Position numbers and translations under genes: made by a program. Of a DNA stretch of 64,000 bases, positions 27,329 through 36,288 are shown piece by piece. The DNA lies in the NCBI RefSeq assembly GCF_009761815.1, contig NZ_RWIN01000113.1:19947-83946 (forward strand), written 5' to 3'. The stretch is from Pseudomonas sp. PB120. GTDB taxonomy: Bacteria > Pseudomonadota > Gammaproteobacteria > Pseudomonadales > Pseudomonadaceae. Positions within the stretch are counted from its first letter, which is position 1. Each line of letters opens with the position of its first letter. Under the pieces are notes generated by a model. That model was not told the origin of the DNA. It did no database searches and worked only from the letters and a program-made list of their open reading frames with translations.

Positions 27329-28471
27329 ATGATCATTTCATCCGCATCCGACTACCGTGAGGCCGCCCGCCGCAAACTGCCGCGTTTTCTGTTCGACTAC
27401 ATCGATGGCGGAGCTTATGCGGAGCACACGCTCAGGGCCAACAGCGCCGACCTGACGCACATCAGCCTGCGCCAGCGCATTCTGAAAAATGTCGAATCCC
27501 TGAGCCTTGAAACCACCCTCTTCAATCAACCGCTTTCGATGCCGATCATCCTGGCGCCAGTCGGCCTGACCGGTATGTTCGCCCGCCGGGGTGAAGTGCA
27601 GGCGGTCAAAGCCGCGCAGAACAAAGGCATCCCGCTGTGCCTGTCGACGGTCTCGGTGTGCTCCATCGAGGAAGTCGTGGCCCAAAGCCAACAACCCATC
27701 TGGTTTCAGCTGTATGTGTTGAAAGACCGCGGTTTCATGAAAAATGCGCTGGAGCGTGCGAAGGCCGCCGGGGTGAAAAACCTGGTGTTCACCGTCGACA
27801 TGCCCACCCCCGGCGCACGATACCGGGACGCACATTCGGGCATGTCCGGGCCGTTTGCGTCGTCGCGACGAATACTTCAGGCCATGACCCGACCCGACTG
27901 GGCCTTCAATGTCGGACTCATGGGCCGCCCGCACGACTTGGGGAATATCTCGAAATACCTGGGCAAGGCCGTCACGCTGGAAGACTACATGGGCTGGCTG
28001 GCGAACAACTTCGACCCGTCCATCAGCTGGAGCGACCTGGAATGGATTCGTGATTTCTGGAAAGGCCCGATGATCATCAAAGGCATTCTCGACCCGCAGG
28101 ACGCCAGGGACGCGGTCAGCTTTGGCGCAGACGGCATCGTGGTCTCGAACCATGGCGGACGACAACTCGACGGCGTGCTGTCCACGACCCGGGCATTGCC
28201 GCCGATCATGCAAGCCGTCGGCAATGACCTGACCGTGCTGGTCGACTCGGGGATTCGTTCGGGGCTGGATGTCGTGCGGATGTTGGCGCTGGGGGCGAAA
28301 GGCGTATTGCTCGGGCGTTCGATGGCCTATGCGCTGGCGGCCGATGGTCAGCGCGGGGTGGAAAACATGCTGGATATTTTCGCCAAAGAGATGCGCGTGG
28401 CCATGACCCTGACCGGAGTGACTTCAATTGGCCAGATCGATGAAACCACGCTGGTAGGTGCTGTTAGCTGA
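27329..28471 (+). CDS. lldD: FMN-dependent alpha-hydroxy acid dehydrogenase (L-lactate dehydrogenase type)
   Basis: A 380-residue FMN enzyme of the LldD/glycolate oxidase family that oxidises L-2-hydroxy acids to 2-oxo acids and feeds electrons to quinone. Family features are FLFDYIDGGAYAE, PIILAPVGLTGM, WFQLYVLKDRG, the VSNHGGRQLDG catalytic His segment and DSGIRSGLDVVRML near the C terminus. ATG 27329 follows GAGG. Sequence reads as LldD, but the lactate permease and D-lactate genes of a normal lld operon are absent, so another hydroxy acid is possible. Confidence 0.88.
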   Translation: MIISSASDYREAARRKLPRFLFDYIDGGAYAEHTLRANSADLTHISLRQRILKNVESLSLETTLFNQPLSMPIILAPVGLTGMFARRGEVQAVKAAQNKGIPLCLSTVSVCSIEEVVAQSQQPIWFQLYVLKDRGFMKNALERAKAAGVKNLVFTVDMPTPGARYRDAHSGMSGPFASSRRILQAMTRPDWAFNVGLMGRPHDLGNISKYLGKAVTLEDYMGWLANNFDPSISWSDLEWIRDFWKGPMIIKGILDPQDARDAVSFGADGIVVSNHGGRQLDGVLSTTRALPPIMQAVGNDLTVLVDSGIRSGLDVVRMLALGAKGVLLGRSMAYALAADGQRGVENMLDIFAKEMRVAMTLTGVTSIGQIDETTLVGAVS

Positions 28472-28480
28472 AAACAAGCA

Positions 28481-28849
28481 TCAGACCTCGGCGTCGAGGA
28501 GCTCGAACTTCACTTGATCGGGGTAAAACGCCACGTAGTTTTTGATCTGATCCACTGACACTTTCGGATTCTCATAGCTCCACACTGCATTGGCGCCTTC
28601 ATGCCCTGGGACTTGCAGGCTGAAGTAACTGGCATCGCCCTTATAGGGGCAATAACTGGTGTGATCGGTGCGGGCAAAGTACTTTTCCTCGATGTCTTCG
28701 CGCGGAACGTAATACACCGGCGGGTAGTTGGCCTCGAGCAACACCAGCGCCCGTGCGGACGCGGCCACCTGGATACCGTGAAACTTCACCAACAGGCAGC
28801 CTGGCTGCTCGGCGATGGTGATGACAGGACTGGGACCGGACGTTTTCAT
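28481..28849 (-). CDS. DUF427 domain protein
   Basis: A 122-residue protein of the DUF427 beta-tent family: YYVPREDIEEKYFARTDHTS, then CPYKGDASYFSL and the VWSYENP motif, all characteristic. No biochemical function is established for the family. ATG 28849 has AGGAG eight bases upstream. It converges on the lldD gene, with only nine bases between stops. Confidence 0.88.
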   Translation of the reverse strand: MKTSGPSPVITIAEQPGCLLVKFHGIQVAASARALVLLEANYPPVYYVPREDIEEKYFARTDHTSYCPYKGDASYFSLQVPGHEGANAVWSYENPKVSVDQIKNYVAFYPDQVKFELLDAEV

Positions 28850-29128
28850 CGGATACTCCTGATTCACGGGATGAGCTCATCCCCGTTGGGTGGTGAAGCG
28901 GTGCTCAAGCCTGCGACCGCTACCCAACAGGTATACCTCATGTTTCGCCTCTGCGAGGGCTGCGCAGCCGAACGGGTCAATACGCTGCCCGGACAGCCCC
29001 CTCCTCTCACGAAACATTCGAAGCCGTTCAAACTTCGTCTACGATCAATACCACCGTTGACACCCTTACTGCGCAGTCGAGCAGTCGTGGCGTGGGGGTT
29101 CGAGTCTCACACGCTTGAGGGACCCCAC
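28850..29128. other. Gene-free spacer with degenerate REP-like palindromes
   Basis: It contains GGGATGAGCTCATCCCCGTT and AGGGCTGCGCAGCCGAACGGG, degenerate relatives of the second REP class. The plus frame stays open through it into the protease gene, but codon use is not gene-like and no ribosome site precedes an early start. A TTCGAGT hairpin at 29096-29116 resembles a tRNA T arm but stands alone. Confidence 0.5.
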
Positions 29129-31357
29129 ATGCCTGCCTCGCAGTTCGCGCTCGATCAGAAAATCATCACCCTCGACGCCCGCCCCGATCGCCTGGACCTG
29201 CGCGATCGCCTGTTCACGCCGCGCGTCCAGTCCCTTCCGCCCTCCTGGCCCGCCGACAAAACCATTGCGAGCGAGCTGTCGGCTTATCTGGAAAAAGGCA
29301 TGATCCTTAACCAGGGCAATGAAGGCGCTTGCACCGGTTTCGGCCTGGCGGCCGTGGTCAACTACCTGCTGTGGCTGCGTGACCGTGCGGCCATCCAGAC
29401 CAGCCCGCGCCAGCTCTATCACCTGGCCAAGCTGTATGACGAGTGGCCGGGCGAAGACTATTCCGGCTCCAGTTGCCGTGGCGCGCTGAAGGGTTGGCAC
29501 AAGCATGGCGTCTGTGCAGAGTCGCTTTGGCCGTACACGGTCAAGCCCAATGGCTCGGTGCCCGCGTTTGAAGCGCCGGCGGAGAACTGGGCCATCGACG
29601 CCATGACTCGCCCGCTGGGGGTCTACTACCGCGTCGAGAAGGACGACATCACCGCCATGATGGCGGCGCTCTTCGAAGCCCGCGCGCTCTACGTTTCCGC
29701 GAATGTGCATCAGGGTTGGGCGCTGATGCAGCCCAAGGCCAAAAAACGCCCGCCTGTGGTGTTCCAGGGCATGTCGCAATTGCCGGTCATCAAATGGCCG
29801 GGCAAGCCTCAGGGCGGTCACGCGTTCGCCCTGATCGGCTACACCCATCAGGGCTTTATCGTACAGAACTCCTGGTCCACCGACTGGGGGTTTTCCGGCT
29901 TCGCCATCCTGACGTTCGAGGACTGGCTGGCCAATGGCACGGACGCCTGGACCGTGGCCCTCGGCGTTCCCATCGAACACGGCGCGCCCGCACACAACCT
30001 GTCGACGCGTGCCAAAGTCGACGCCAAGTCGCCGTTTCGTAATGCGCTGTCGAGCGTCAGCGCCAAGCGCGAAGGCGTCTCGCTGTTCACCTCCAGCGCC
30101 CGCGATTCCGACCGCAAGGGCCCGCCCCTGCTGACAAAAGACCAGGCGTATGGGCTGACCATCGTGATGGAAAACAACGGCAGCATCGGCCCCCGCCTCA
30201 CCGACGTGGAAAACGTCCGGGCGGGCGTCAAGCGCATCGTCTACGAGGCACCGCGCGCCTGGTACGACAAGCTGCCGGCAGCCAACAAACCGGCCGTGCT
30301 GCGGATCGCCATCTACGCCCACGGCGGACTCAATTCAGAAGCGGACTCCATCAACCGGATCTGCGCGATGGCGCCGTACTTTCTCGAAAATGGCATCTAT
30401 CCGCTGTTTGTCACCTGGCGCACCGGCGCTCTGGAAACCTTCGCGGACATCGTTCAGGACGCGTTGCCGGGGTTGTTTCCTGAAGCGGGTGGCTTCGGCG
30501 ACATGCTGAAAAACCTCAAGGACAAAGCCCTGGAAGGCCTGGATCGCACCGTCGAACTAGCCACCAAAAAACTCGGCGGCGATCAATGGAGCCAGATGAA
30601 ACAGAATGCCGACGCCGCTTCCGTGGCGGGTTTCACCCCGCGCGGGCTGGTGGAACTGGCGGACAACCTGAAAAAACTGGTGACCGACATCGGCCAGAAA
30701 AACGTCGAGCTGCACCTGATCGGGCACTCGGCGGGTTCGTTGATCAACGGCCATTTGATTCAACTGTTGTCGGCCCGAGGCCTGTCCATTGAAACATCGA
30801 CGTTGATGGCCCCGGCGTGCACCCTCGATTTCGCCAACCAGACTTATCGCAAAGTCATCGAAGCCGGTGGGCTCAAGCGCCAGGATTTCCACATTCACAT
30901 GATGTCCGACGCCCGTGAACAGGACGATAACGTCATCAACGTGTATCACAAGTCGCTGCTGTATCTGGTTTCCCGAGCCTTTGAAGAACTGCAACGCATG
31001 CCGCTGCTGGGTATGGCCAAGGCGCTGGATAAAAACTACCAGGACTTCAGCGATCCGGCCCTGGCCGAGTGGAACATTGCCGCGAAAAACATGACCGAGC
31101 AGTGGAATCAGTTTTACTGGGGCAAAACCATTCCTGCCGGGTTTGCCGCCACGGGCCGGGGTTTACCCGACGAATTCGCGAAAACCCTGCATATTTTCAA
31201 CGACGCAAAGATGAACTACGGCGCGGGGACCAAGGCCGATACGTCCCACGGCGGTTTCGACAATGATGTGAATGTCATTACCGCGGTGCTGTTGACCATC
31301 CTCAGGCGCGACCCCGACGGGAAACTGGACCTGCCGGTGGTGAACCTGAATTACTGA
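29129..31357 (+). CDS. Papain-like (C1) peptidase fused to an alpha/beta hydrolase
   Basis: A 742-residue, two-domain protein. The N-terminal domain (about 1-285) has a complete papain triad: oxyanion Gln62 and Cys68 in NQGNEGACTGFG, His231 in GGHAFALIGY and Asn247 in VQNSWSTDWG. A middle region (290-385) of unknown fold follows. The C-terminal domain (about 388-742) is an alpha/beta hydrolase: oxyanion AHGG (397-400), nucleophile Ser534 in IGHSAG, and a candidate His707. No signal peptide, so it is cytosolic or exported by another route. ATG 29129 follows TTGAGGGA. Substrates of both domains are unknown. Confidence 0.85.
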   Translation: MPASQFALDQKIITLDARPDRLDLRDRLFTPRVQSLPPSWPADKTIASELSAYLEKGMILNQGNEGACTGFGLAAVVNYLLWLRDRAAIQTSPRQLYHLAKLYDEWPGEDYSGSSCRGALKGWHKHGVCAESLWPYTVKPNGSVPAFEAPAENWAIDAMTRPLGVYYRVEKDDITAMMAALFEARALYVSANVHQGWALMQPKAKKRPPVVFQGMSQLPVIKWPGKPQGGHAFALIGYTHQGFIVQNSWSTDWGFSGFAILTFEDWLANGTDAWTVALGVPIEHGAPAHNLSTRAKVDAKSPFRNALSSVSAKREGVSLFTSSARDSDRKGPPLLTKDQAYGLTIVMENNGSIGPRLTDVENVRAGVKRIVYEAPRAWYDKLPAANKPAVLRIAIYAHGGLNSEADSINRICAMAPYFLENGIYPLFVTWRTGALETFADIVQDALPGLFPEAGGFGDMLKNLKDKALEGLDRTVELATKKLGGDQWSQMKQNADAASVAGFTPRGLVELADNLKKLVTDIGQKNVELHLIGHSAGSLINGHLIQLLSARGLSIETSTLMAPACTLDFANQTYRKVIEAGGLKRQDFHIHMMSDAREQDDNVINVYHKSLLYLVSRAFEELQRMPLLGMAKALDKNYQDFSDPALAEWNIAAKNMTEQWNQFYWGKTIPAGFAATGRGLPDEFAKTLHIFNDAKMNYGAGTKADTSHGGFDNDVNVITAVLLTILRRDPDGKLDLPVVNLNY

Positions 31358-31371
31358 TGTATGAGGTCCAA

Positions 31372-31462
31372 TGTGGGAGCGAGCCTGCTCGCGATGGCGT
31401 CTGATCAGCAAACATAGATGTCGAATGTGAAATCGCCATCGCGAGCGGGCTCGCTCCCACAG
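31372..31462. repeat. REPIN (paired inverted REP)
   Basis: TGTGGGAGCGAGCCTGCTCG and, inverted, CCATCGCGAGCGGGCTCGCT, after the protease-hydrolase gene. The rest of the spacer to 31602 shows no gene. Confidence 0.85.
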
Positions 31463-31602
31463 GGTTATGGGCTGAGCCTGTTAATCGTCAGTCGCAACGA
31501 ATCGCAATGCGAAAGCTGTACATCCATACAGATTTTTATTGCCCCATCGCTCATCAACCGCCATTCTGTCCGCCTCTCGGCAGTTGATGGACGATGGTGG
31601 TT

Positions 31603-33549
31603 ATGCGGCTGTACCTCTGTGAAAAACCTTCCCAGGCCAAAGACATTGCGGCCGTGCTCGGCGCCAAGCGTCGGGGCGACGGCTGCTGGCTGGGAACGGA
31701 CGTCACGGTGACCTGGTGCATCGGCCACCTGCTGGAAACCGCACCGCCGGATGCCTACGACGCGCGCTACAAACGTTGGGTGCTGGCAGACCTGCCGATC
31801 ATTCCAGACAAGTGGAAGATGACCGTCAAACCGCGCACGGCCAGCCAGTACAAAGCCGTGAAGCGCTTGCTCGGCGAGGCCAGCGAACTGGTGATCGCCA
31901 CCGACGCCGACCGCGAAGGGGAAATGATCGCCCGGGAACTGGTGGAACATTGCCGGTATCGCGGGCCGATCCAGCGGTTGTGGCTATCGGCGCTGGACGA
32001 TGCGTCGATCCGCAAGGCCCTCGCGGCCCTCAAGCCCGGTGCCGAAACGTTCAGCCTGTACCATTCGGCACTCGGCCGATCCCGGGCAGACTGGCTGATC
32101 GGGATGAACATGAGCCGGTTGTTCACGCTGCTGGGCCGACAGTCCGGGTATCAGGGCGTATTGCCGGTCGGCCGGGTGCAAACGCCGACCTTGCGCCTGG
32201 TGGTGGACCGCGACCGCAGCATTGCCGACTTCGTGCCGGTGGCCTACTGGGCCATCGACGTGCAACTGCTGCACCACGGCACCGCGTTCACCGCCCAGTG
32301 GCGGGCTGCGTCCGACGTCTGCGACGATCAGGACCGTTGCCTCAATCAGGCGCTGGCCCAACAGGCCGCCACGGCGATGGGCAACGCGTCGAGTGCCCGG
32401 GTGATCAAATTGCGCACCGAGCGCATGCGCGAAGTGGCACCCCTGCCCTTCGATCTCGGCACCCTGCAGGAAGTCTGCTCGAAGAAGCTCGGCCTCGGCG
32501 CGCAGGAAACCCTCGACATTGCCCAGGCGCTCTACGAAACCCACAAAGTCATTACCTACCCGCGAAGCGACTGTGGCTACCTGCCCGTGAGTCAGCACAG
32601 CGAGGCACCGGGCATTCTGGCTGCGCTGCGGCAGGCCGATCCGGCGCTGAATGCCTTGAGCGATTACCTTGAGCCTCAGCGACGATCCCGTGCCTGGAAC
32701 GACGCCAAGGTCAGCGCGCACCATGGCATCATCCCAACCGCAGCGGCGAAAAACCTCGAACGACTGGCCGGCAAGCAGCGAGCGGTCTACACCTTGATTC
32801 GTGCGCGCTACCTGGCGCAATTTCTGCCCAATCACGAATACGACCGCACCCAGGCCGACTTCGACTGTGCCGGCGAAGCCCTGCGCGCGGTGGGCAAACA
32901 GATCGTCGAGCCTGGCTGGAAGCGCGCCCTGCCCGAAGCCCTCGCCCCGGCCAAGGGCCGCGAAGCACCGCCACCGCAGACGCTGCCGGCACTGGCCGAG
33001 GGGCGCGACTGTGCGGTGGCCGACGTGAAGCTCAAGGACCTCTGGACGCAGCCGCCGAAACCGTTCACCGAAGGTGACCTGATCAAGGCGATGAAGAATG
33101 TCGCCAAACTGGTCGAAGACCCGCTGCTCAAGCAAAAGCTCAAGGACACCACCGGCATCGGCACCGAAGCGACCCGCGCCTCGATCATTCAAGGCCTGCT
33201 CGATCGTGGTTACCTGATTAAGAACGGCAAGGCCCTCGCCGCAACACCGGCGGCGTTCAGCCTGATCGATGCCGTGCCGCGCGCGATTGCAGATCCCGGG
33301 ACCACGGCGATCTGGGAACAGGCACTGGACATGGTGCAAAGCGGAGAAATGAGCCTGGAAGAATTCGTCACCAAGCAAGCGGCGTGGATGAGCAAGCAAG
33401 TCGCCCGTTGTGCCGGCCTGAGCCTGACCATCAGCGGACCAGCAAGCCCGGCCGGGCGCGGTGCCACGCCGTGGAAAAACAAACGGAAACCGGCCAAGCG
33501 CAAGCCGTCGACCGGTACCCGGCGTGCGGCCAAACCGGCGAGCAAATGA
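31603..33549 (+). CDS. topB: DNA topoisomerase III
   Basis: A 648-residue type IA topoisomerase that decatenates single-stranded junctions. The Toprim domain starts at MRLYLCEKPSQAKDIAAVLG and contains ATDADREGEMIA; the active-site tyrosine is in KVITYPRSD (near residue 324). The C terminus is a short lysine/arginine-rich tail without the zinc fingers of TopA. I start at ATG 31603, the usual family start, rather than 31594. Confidence 0.94.
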   Translation: MRLYLCEKPSQAKDIAAVLGAKRRGDGCWLGTDVTVTWCIGHLLETAPPDAYDARYKRWVLADLPIIPDKWKMTVKPRTASQYKAVKRLLGEASELVIATDADREGEMIARELVEHCRYRGPIQRLWLSALDDASIRKALAALKPGAETFSLYHSALGRSRADWLIGMNMSRLFTLLGRQSGYQGVLPVGRVQTPTLRLVVDRDRSIADFVPVAYWAIDVQLLHHGTAFTAQWRAASDVCDDQDRCLNQALAQQAATAMGNASSARVIKLRTERMREVAPLPFDLGTLQEVCSKKLGLGAQETLDIAQALYETHKVITYPRSDCGYLPVSQHSEAPGILAALRQADPALNALSDYLEPQRRSRAWNDAKVSAHHGIIPTAAAKNLERLAGKQRAVYTLIRARYLAQFLPNHEYDRTQADFDCAGEALRAVGKQIVEPGWKRALPEALAPAKGREAPPPQTLPALAEGRDCAVADVKLKDLWTQPPKPFTEGDLIKAMKNVAKLVEDPLLKQKLKDTTGIGTEATRASIIQGLLDRGYLIKNGKALAATPAAFSLIDAVPRAIADPGTTAIWEQALDMVQSGEMSLEEFVTKQAAWMSKQVARCAGLSLTISGPASPAGRGATPWKNKRKPAKRKPSTGTRRAAKPASK

Positions 33550-33654
33550 AAGGGTCAATTACACAGGTAACACAAAGCCGCATCGTCCGTTCGGAGGGCT
33601 GTCGTACAACCTGTGTCGCGCTAAGATTTCTGATGACAGTCCCCTGGAGGTTCG

Positions 33655-34353
33655 ATGCACACTGAACGTGTTTACCTGAAAATCAGTCCCGAAGAATTCG
33701 ACACAACGACACTGGCGGAGTTGATTCAGGATCAGTCGTCCCCACTCTGGTTCACCGCAATCGACTTCAGCGGCCAGGATCTGTCGCGGATCAATCTGCA
33801 GGGCATGCGCTTCGAACGTTGCCTCTTCGCCGGCAGCAACCTGACGGCGGCAAAACTCGATAACACCGAATGGCTGAATTGCCGGGCAGCTCAGGCGATA
33901 TTCCGCTCGGCGACGTTGGTCGACGCCAAATTTTCCAGCTCCGATCTGAACAATACCCAGTGGCAGCACAGCAAGCTGGCTCACGCTTCCTTCGAAGGCT
34001 GCAAGCTGACGGGCGCCAATTTTGTCGACGCCGCCACCTTGGGCTTGAATTTTTCCGACTGCGTGCTGCGCAGTGCCTGTCTGTCCGGCCTTTCCTTCTA
34101 CAAATCGAAGTTGCGTGGCCTCGACTTTGCCGACGCAGACTTGAGTTACTGCGATTTCCGTCAGGCCGAATTTCTTGAGGGCGGAAGTTTGTCCATGGCG
34201 CGGGTCAATAACGCTCGTTTTGACCAGGCTGATTTACGGGAAGCAAGTCTGGATGGACTGCGCCTTGTTGACGCGAAGCTGTTCAAAGGCGCCATTATTT
34301 CCAAGAGTCAGGCTTCAATGCTTCTGTCAGGACTTGGATTAACCGTCATGTAG
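33655..34353 (+). CDS. Pentapeptide-repeat protein
   Basis: A 232-residue protein made of A(D/N)LxX-type five-residue repeats from about residue 35 to 215 (IDFSGQDLSRINLQGMRF, LTGANFVDAATLGLNF, LRGLDFADADLSYCDF), folding as a right-handed four-sided helix. Qnr and McbG, which protect DNA gyrase, share this architecture, but so do many unrelated proteins; nothing here proves a gyrase role. ATG 33655 lies after CTGGAGG. The GNAT gene follows after 16 bases. Confidence 0.85.
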   Translation: MHTERVYLKISPEEFDTTTLAELIQDQSSPLWFTAIDFSGQDLSRINLQGMRFERCLFAGSNLTAAKLDNTEWLNCRAAQAIFRSATLVDAKFSSSDLNNTQWQHSKLAHASFEGCKLTGANFVDAATLGLNFSDCVLRSACLSGLSFYKSKLRGLDFADADLSYCDFRQAEFLEGGSLSMARVNNARFDQADLREASLDGLRLVDAKLFKGAIISKSQASMLLSGLGLTVM

Positions 34354-34369
34354 TCAGGAGTCAAACCGC

Positions 34370-34873
34370 ATGCTTTCAATAGAACTGCACGCCGCCCAGC
34401 GCGACGAATGCGAAACGATTGAAAACCTGATGCAGTTCTACCTGTACGACTTCAGCGAGTGGTTGCCGCTGAAGCTCGCGGAACATGGTTTCTTCAACCA
34501 CCGCCCCAAACCCGACTACTGGCGCCAACCTGCTACCCAGCCGTTTTTGATCCGCGTTGACGGGGAACTGGCCGGTTTCGTGACCGTGGATGACGACACT
34601 CATCTTGACGGCGCCGAACACAACATCAGCTACCTGTTTGTCACTCGACGCTTTCGTGGCCAAGGCGTCGCGGAATTTGTCGTGTCTGCCCTCTTGAGTC
34701 GAATCCCCGGGCAATGGCAAATTTTCCATCTCGATGCCAACCCGCCTGCACGGCGGTTTTGGGCCCGGGTCATGCCCGAACTGGGCGGCATCGGGCTTTC
34801 CGTGCATCAACGCGACGTCGACGGCTATCCGTGCACGTTCTATCGCTTCCAGACCCCGCCCCCGCAGGGCTGA
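34370..34873 (+). CDS. GNAT-family N-acetyltransferase
   Basis: A 167-residue acetyltransferase. The acetyl-CoA loop is at TRRFRGQGVAEFVVSALLSR (residues about 92-111), preceded by strands FLIRVDGELAGFVTVDDD and followed by VDGYPCTFYRF. The acceptor is unknown. It is probably co-transcribed with the pentapeptide-repeat gene. Confidence 0.85.
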   Translation: MLSIELHAAQRDECETIENLMQFYLYDFSEWLPLKLAEHGFFNHRPKPDYWRQPATQPFLIRVDGELAGFVTVDDDTHLDGAEHNISYLFVTRRFRGQGVAEFVVSALLSRIPGQWQIFHLDANPPARRFWARVMPELGGIGLSVHQRDVDGYPCTFYRFQTPPPQG

Positions 34874-34911
34874 CCGCCCGTTTTCTAATTCCAAAGCGCT
34901 TTGTCCGACAA

Positions 34912-34974
34912 TATGTAGTGCATAAAAATAATCACTACATAACTGTTGACGCGTCCGATTTGGCCTTGCATGAT
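34912..34974 (+). promoter_or_regulatory. Operator-like inverted repeat next to a candidate promoter
   Basis: TATGTAGTG (34912-34920) and CACTACATA (34933-34941) form a perfect 9-bp inverted repeat with a 12-base AT-rich spacer. TTGACG (34946-34951) lies five bases downstream, followed at 17 bases by CATGAT. This looks like a regulator site at a promoter. It sits in a 508-base stretch (34874-35381) without a recognised gene. Confidence 0.55.
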
Positions 34975-35006
34975 GCAGACATCTCCCCGATCGGGAGTAC
35001 AGCAAC

Positions 35007-35159
35007 ATGTTTGAGCAAGCTCGTCTGACCGCCGAGCTGTTTTCCCCGGATACACGCTGCCCACAAGGCAGATTGAAGAAACTGACCTGGCCCGAACGTC
35101 CAGTACAAGGACGAGAAGCGCTGGCGATCTATCCTCATGAAGCTTGTGGCCGACCCTGA
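35007..35159 (+). CDS. Possible 50-residue protein or gene remnant
   Basis: An ATG frame starting MFEQARLTAELFSPD, about ten bases after GGGAG and downstream of the promoter-like region above. No known family is recognised, and it could be the broken start of a longer lost gene, because the DNA from 35160 to 35380 has no continuing frame. Confidence 0.3.
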   Translation: MFEQARLTAELFSPDTRCPQGRLKKLTWPERPVQGREALAIYPHEACGRP

Positions 35160-35381
35160 AAACGTCGGCAGTGGCCTGAAGGTTTTCGCTGCTTCTCTTC
35201 GTTGTGACGCTAACGCGTAGCAGTTATTCAACACGACTACATGCAACAGACGCGTGACTCGCCGACTATGGCGGACGAACGCTGACGTCCTGGTTTCGGT
35301 GCCAGGGATCAACTAACCGATGGGCTACTTGTATTAGCGAACCAACTTTGAAAGATCACCAAATGGTCAAGGGGCATAATT

Positions 35382-35711
35382 ATGAATCTGAACAATCAAC
35401 CCACTATCGATGAACTGGCTCGTATGTTTGCCGCGCAAAAAGATACCCTGGACAGCCATATCCTGTGGATCAGCAAGTCGGGCCAGGTTCATATCGACTG
35501 CCTGTCGCCTCACGCTCATGAAGCGGAGTTCGACCAGAACAACCAGAACCTGCTCGCTCGACTGAAGATGTACCGTCGCGGCCAGGGCTATGTTGGCAAG
35601 AAAGCCGCAGCCGACAAGGACTTCATCGGTAATGTGCTGCAAACGCTGAAACAGGCGTGGGCCTCGATGCAGAACCACAACGAAGTTCGGGTGATTGACC
35701 GGTTCTACTGA
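35382..35711 (+). CDS. Conserved hypothetical protein
   Basis: A 109-residue soluble protein starting MNLNNQPTIDELARMFAAQK, with a good AAGGGG ribosome site and a strong terminator behind it, both signs of a real gene. It has no signal peptide or membrane segment and no motif I recognise; the C-terminal half is rich in Lys, Asn and Gln. It is transcribed alone. Confidence 0.7.
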   Translation: MNLNNQPTIDELARMFAAQKDTLDSHILWISKSGQVHIDCLSPHAHEAEFDQNNQNLLARLKMYRRGQGYVGKKAAADKDFIGNVLQTLKQAWASMQNHNEVRVIDRFY

Positions 35712-35744
35712 TAGCGCGATGGGGTTTTAACGCTCCCCTCCATG

Positions 35745-35782
35745 AAAAAGGCCCCGCTCGTTAAATCGAGCGGGGCCTTTTT
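35745..35782. terminator. Bidirectional-looking rho-independent terminator
   Basis: AAAAAGGCCCCGCTCG, loop TTAAAT, CGAGCGGGGCCTTTTT: a 10-bp GC stem flanked by A and T tracts, so it could work on both strands. Confidence 0.93.
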
Positions 35783-35847
35783 GTTTGTCTCGCGCGCAGC
35801 AAACGAAGCTATCGTTAAGCGTATCCACCGACCATTGGAGCCTTGCG

Positions 35848-36150
35848 ATGAAGAAAACCCTGACGATCCTGGTGCTGCTGTCGCTGGCAAATAGTGCCCA
35901 CGCCAACAGCACCCCCGGTATGCCTGCTTTTGATGTCGACTGCCCGGGCAAAGTCGCTGTTCATGCGGATCCGGACGGCCCGGTGTTGATCGATAGTAAG
36001 GAAGCCGAGTCAAAAATCATCGACGAACGCCATTTCGAAGCCAACGGCAAGGGCATCAAACTCTCGATCACCGTCAACGATGATGACTCGGTGACCGTGA
36101 GCGCCACGGGCAAGGCCTCCAATGGACAGTGCCAATCGGTAGAAGATTGA
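35848..36150 (+). CDS. Small exported protein of unknown function
   Basis: A 100-residue protein with a clear Sec signal (MKKTLTILVLLSLANSAHA, cut after residue 19) and an acidic mature part of about 80 residues containing two cysteines (DVDCPGK and NGQCQSVED) that could form a disulfide. GGAG precedes ATG 35848. I do not recognise a family; likely periplasmic. Confidence 0.7.
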   Translation: MKKTLTILVLLSLANSAHANSTPGMPAFDVDCPGKVAVHADPDGPVLIDSKEAESKIIDERHFEANGKGIKLSITVNDDDSVTVSATGKASNGQCQSVED

Positions 36151-36288
36151 GTTCACCCTGAGCAGCATGGAATCTCTATCTATAGGTAGTGCTTATGCGC
36201 TGCATTGGGTATCGGTCTTGGACGCTATGAATCAATCGGAAGAAGATTGCTTCACACCCAAGCACTCCCCACCGATAGGAGAAACACC

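Noticed and set aside
25573..27336. 587-codon open frame on the minus strand
   Set aside because: Antisense to the MHS transporter; low-complexity composition and no motif.
29088..29116. tRNA-like T arm (GGTTCGAGTCTC) before the protease gene
   Set aside because: Only one imperfect stem-loop is present; no acceptor, D or anticodon arm can be built around it.
28601..29128. N-terminal extension of the protease-hydrolase frame
   Set aside because: It runs antisense through the DUF427 gene and REP-like DNA; a good ribosome site precedes ATG 29129.
33561..33616. ACACAGGT/ACCTGTGT inverted arms upstream of the pentapeptide-repeat gene
   Set aside because: Only eight pairs across a 40-base loop, not adjacent to the ribosome site; likely chance.
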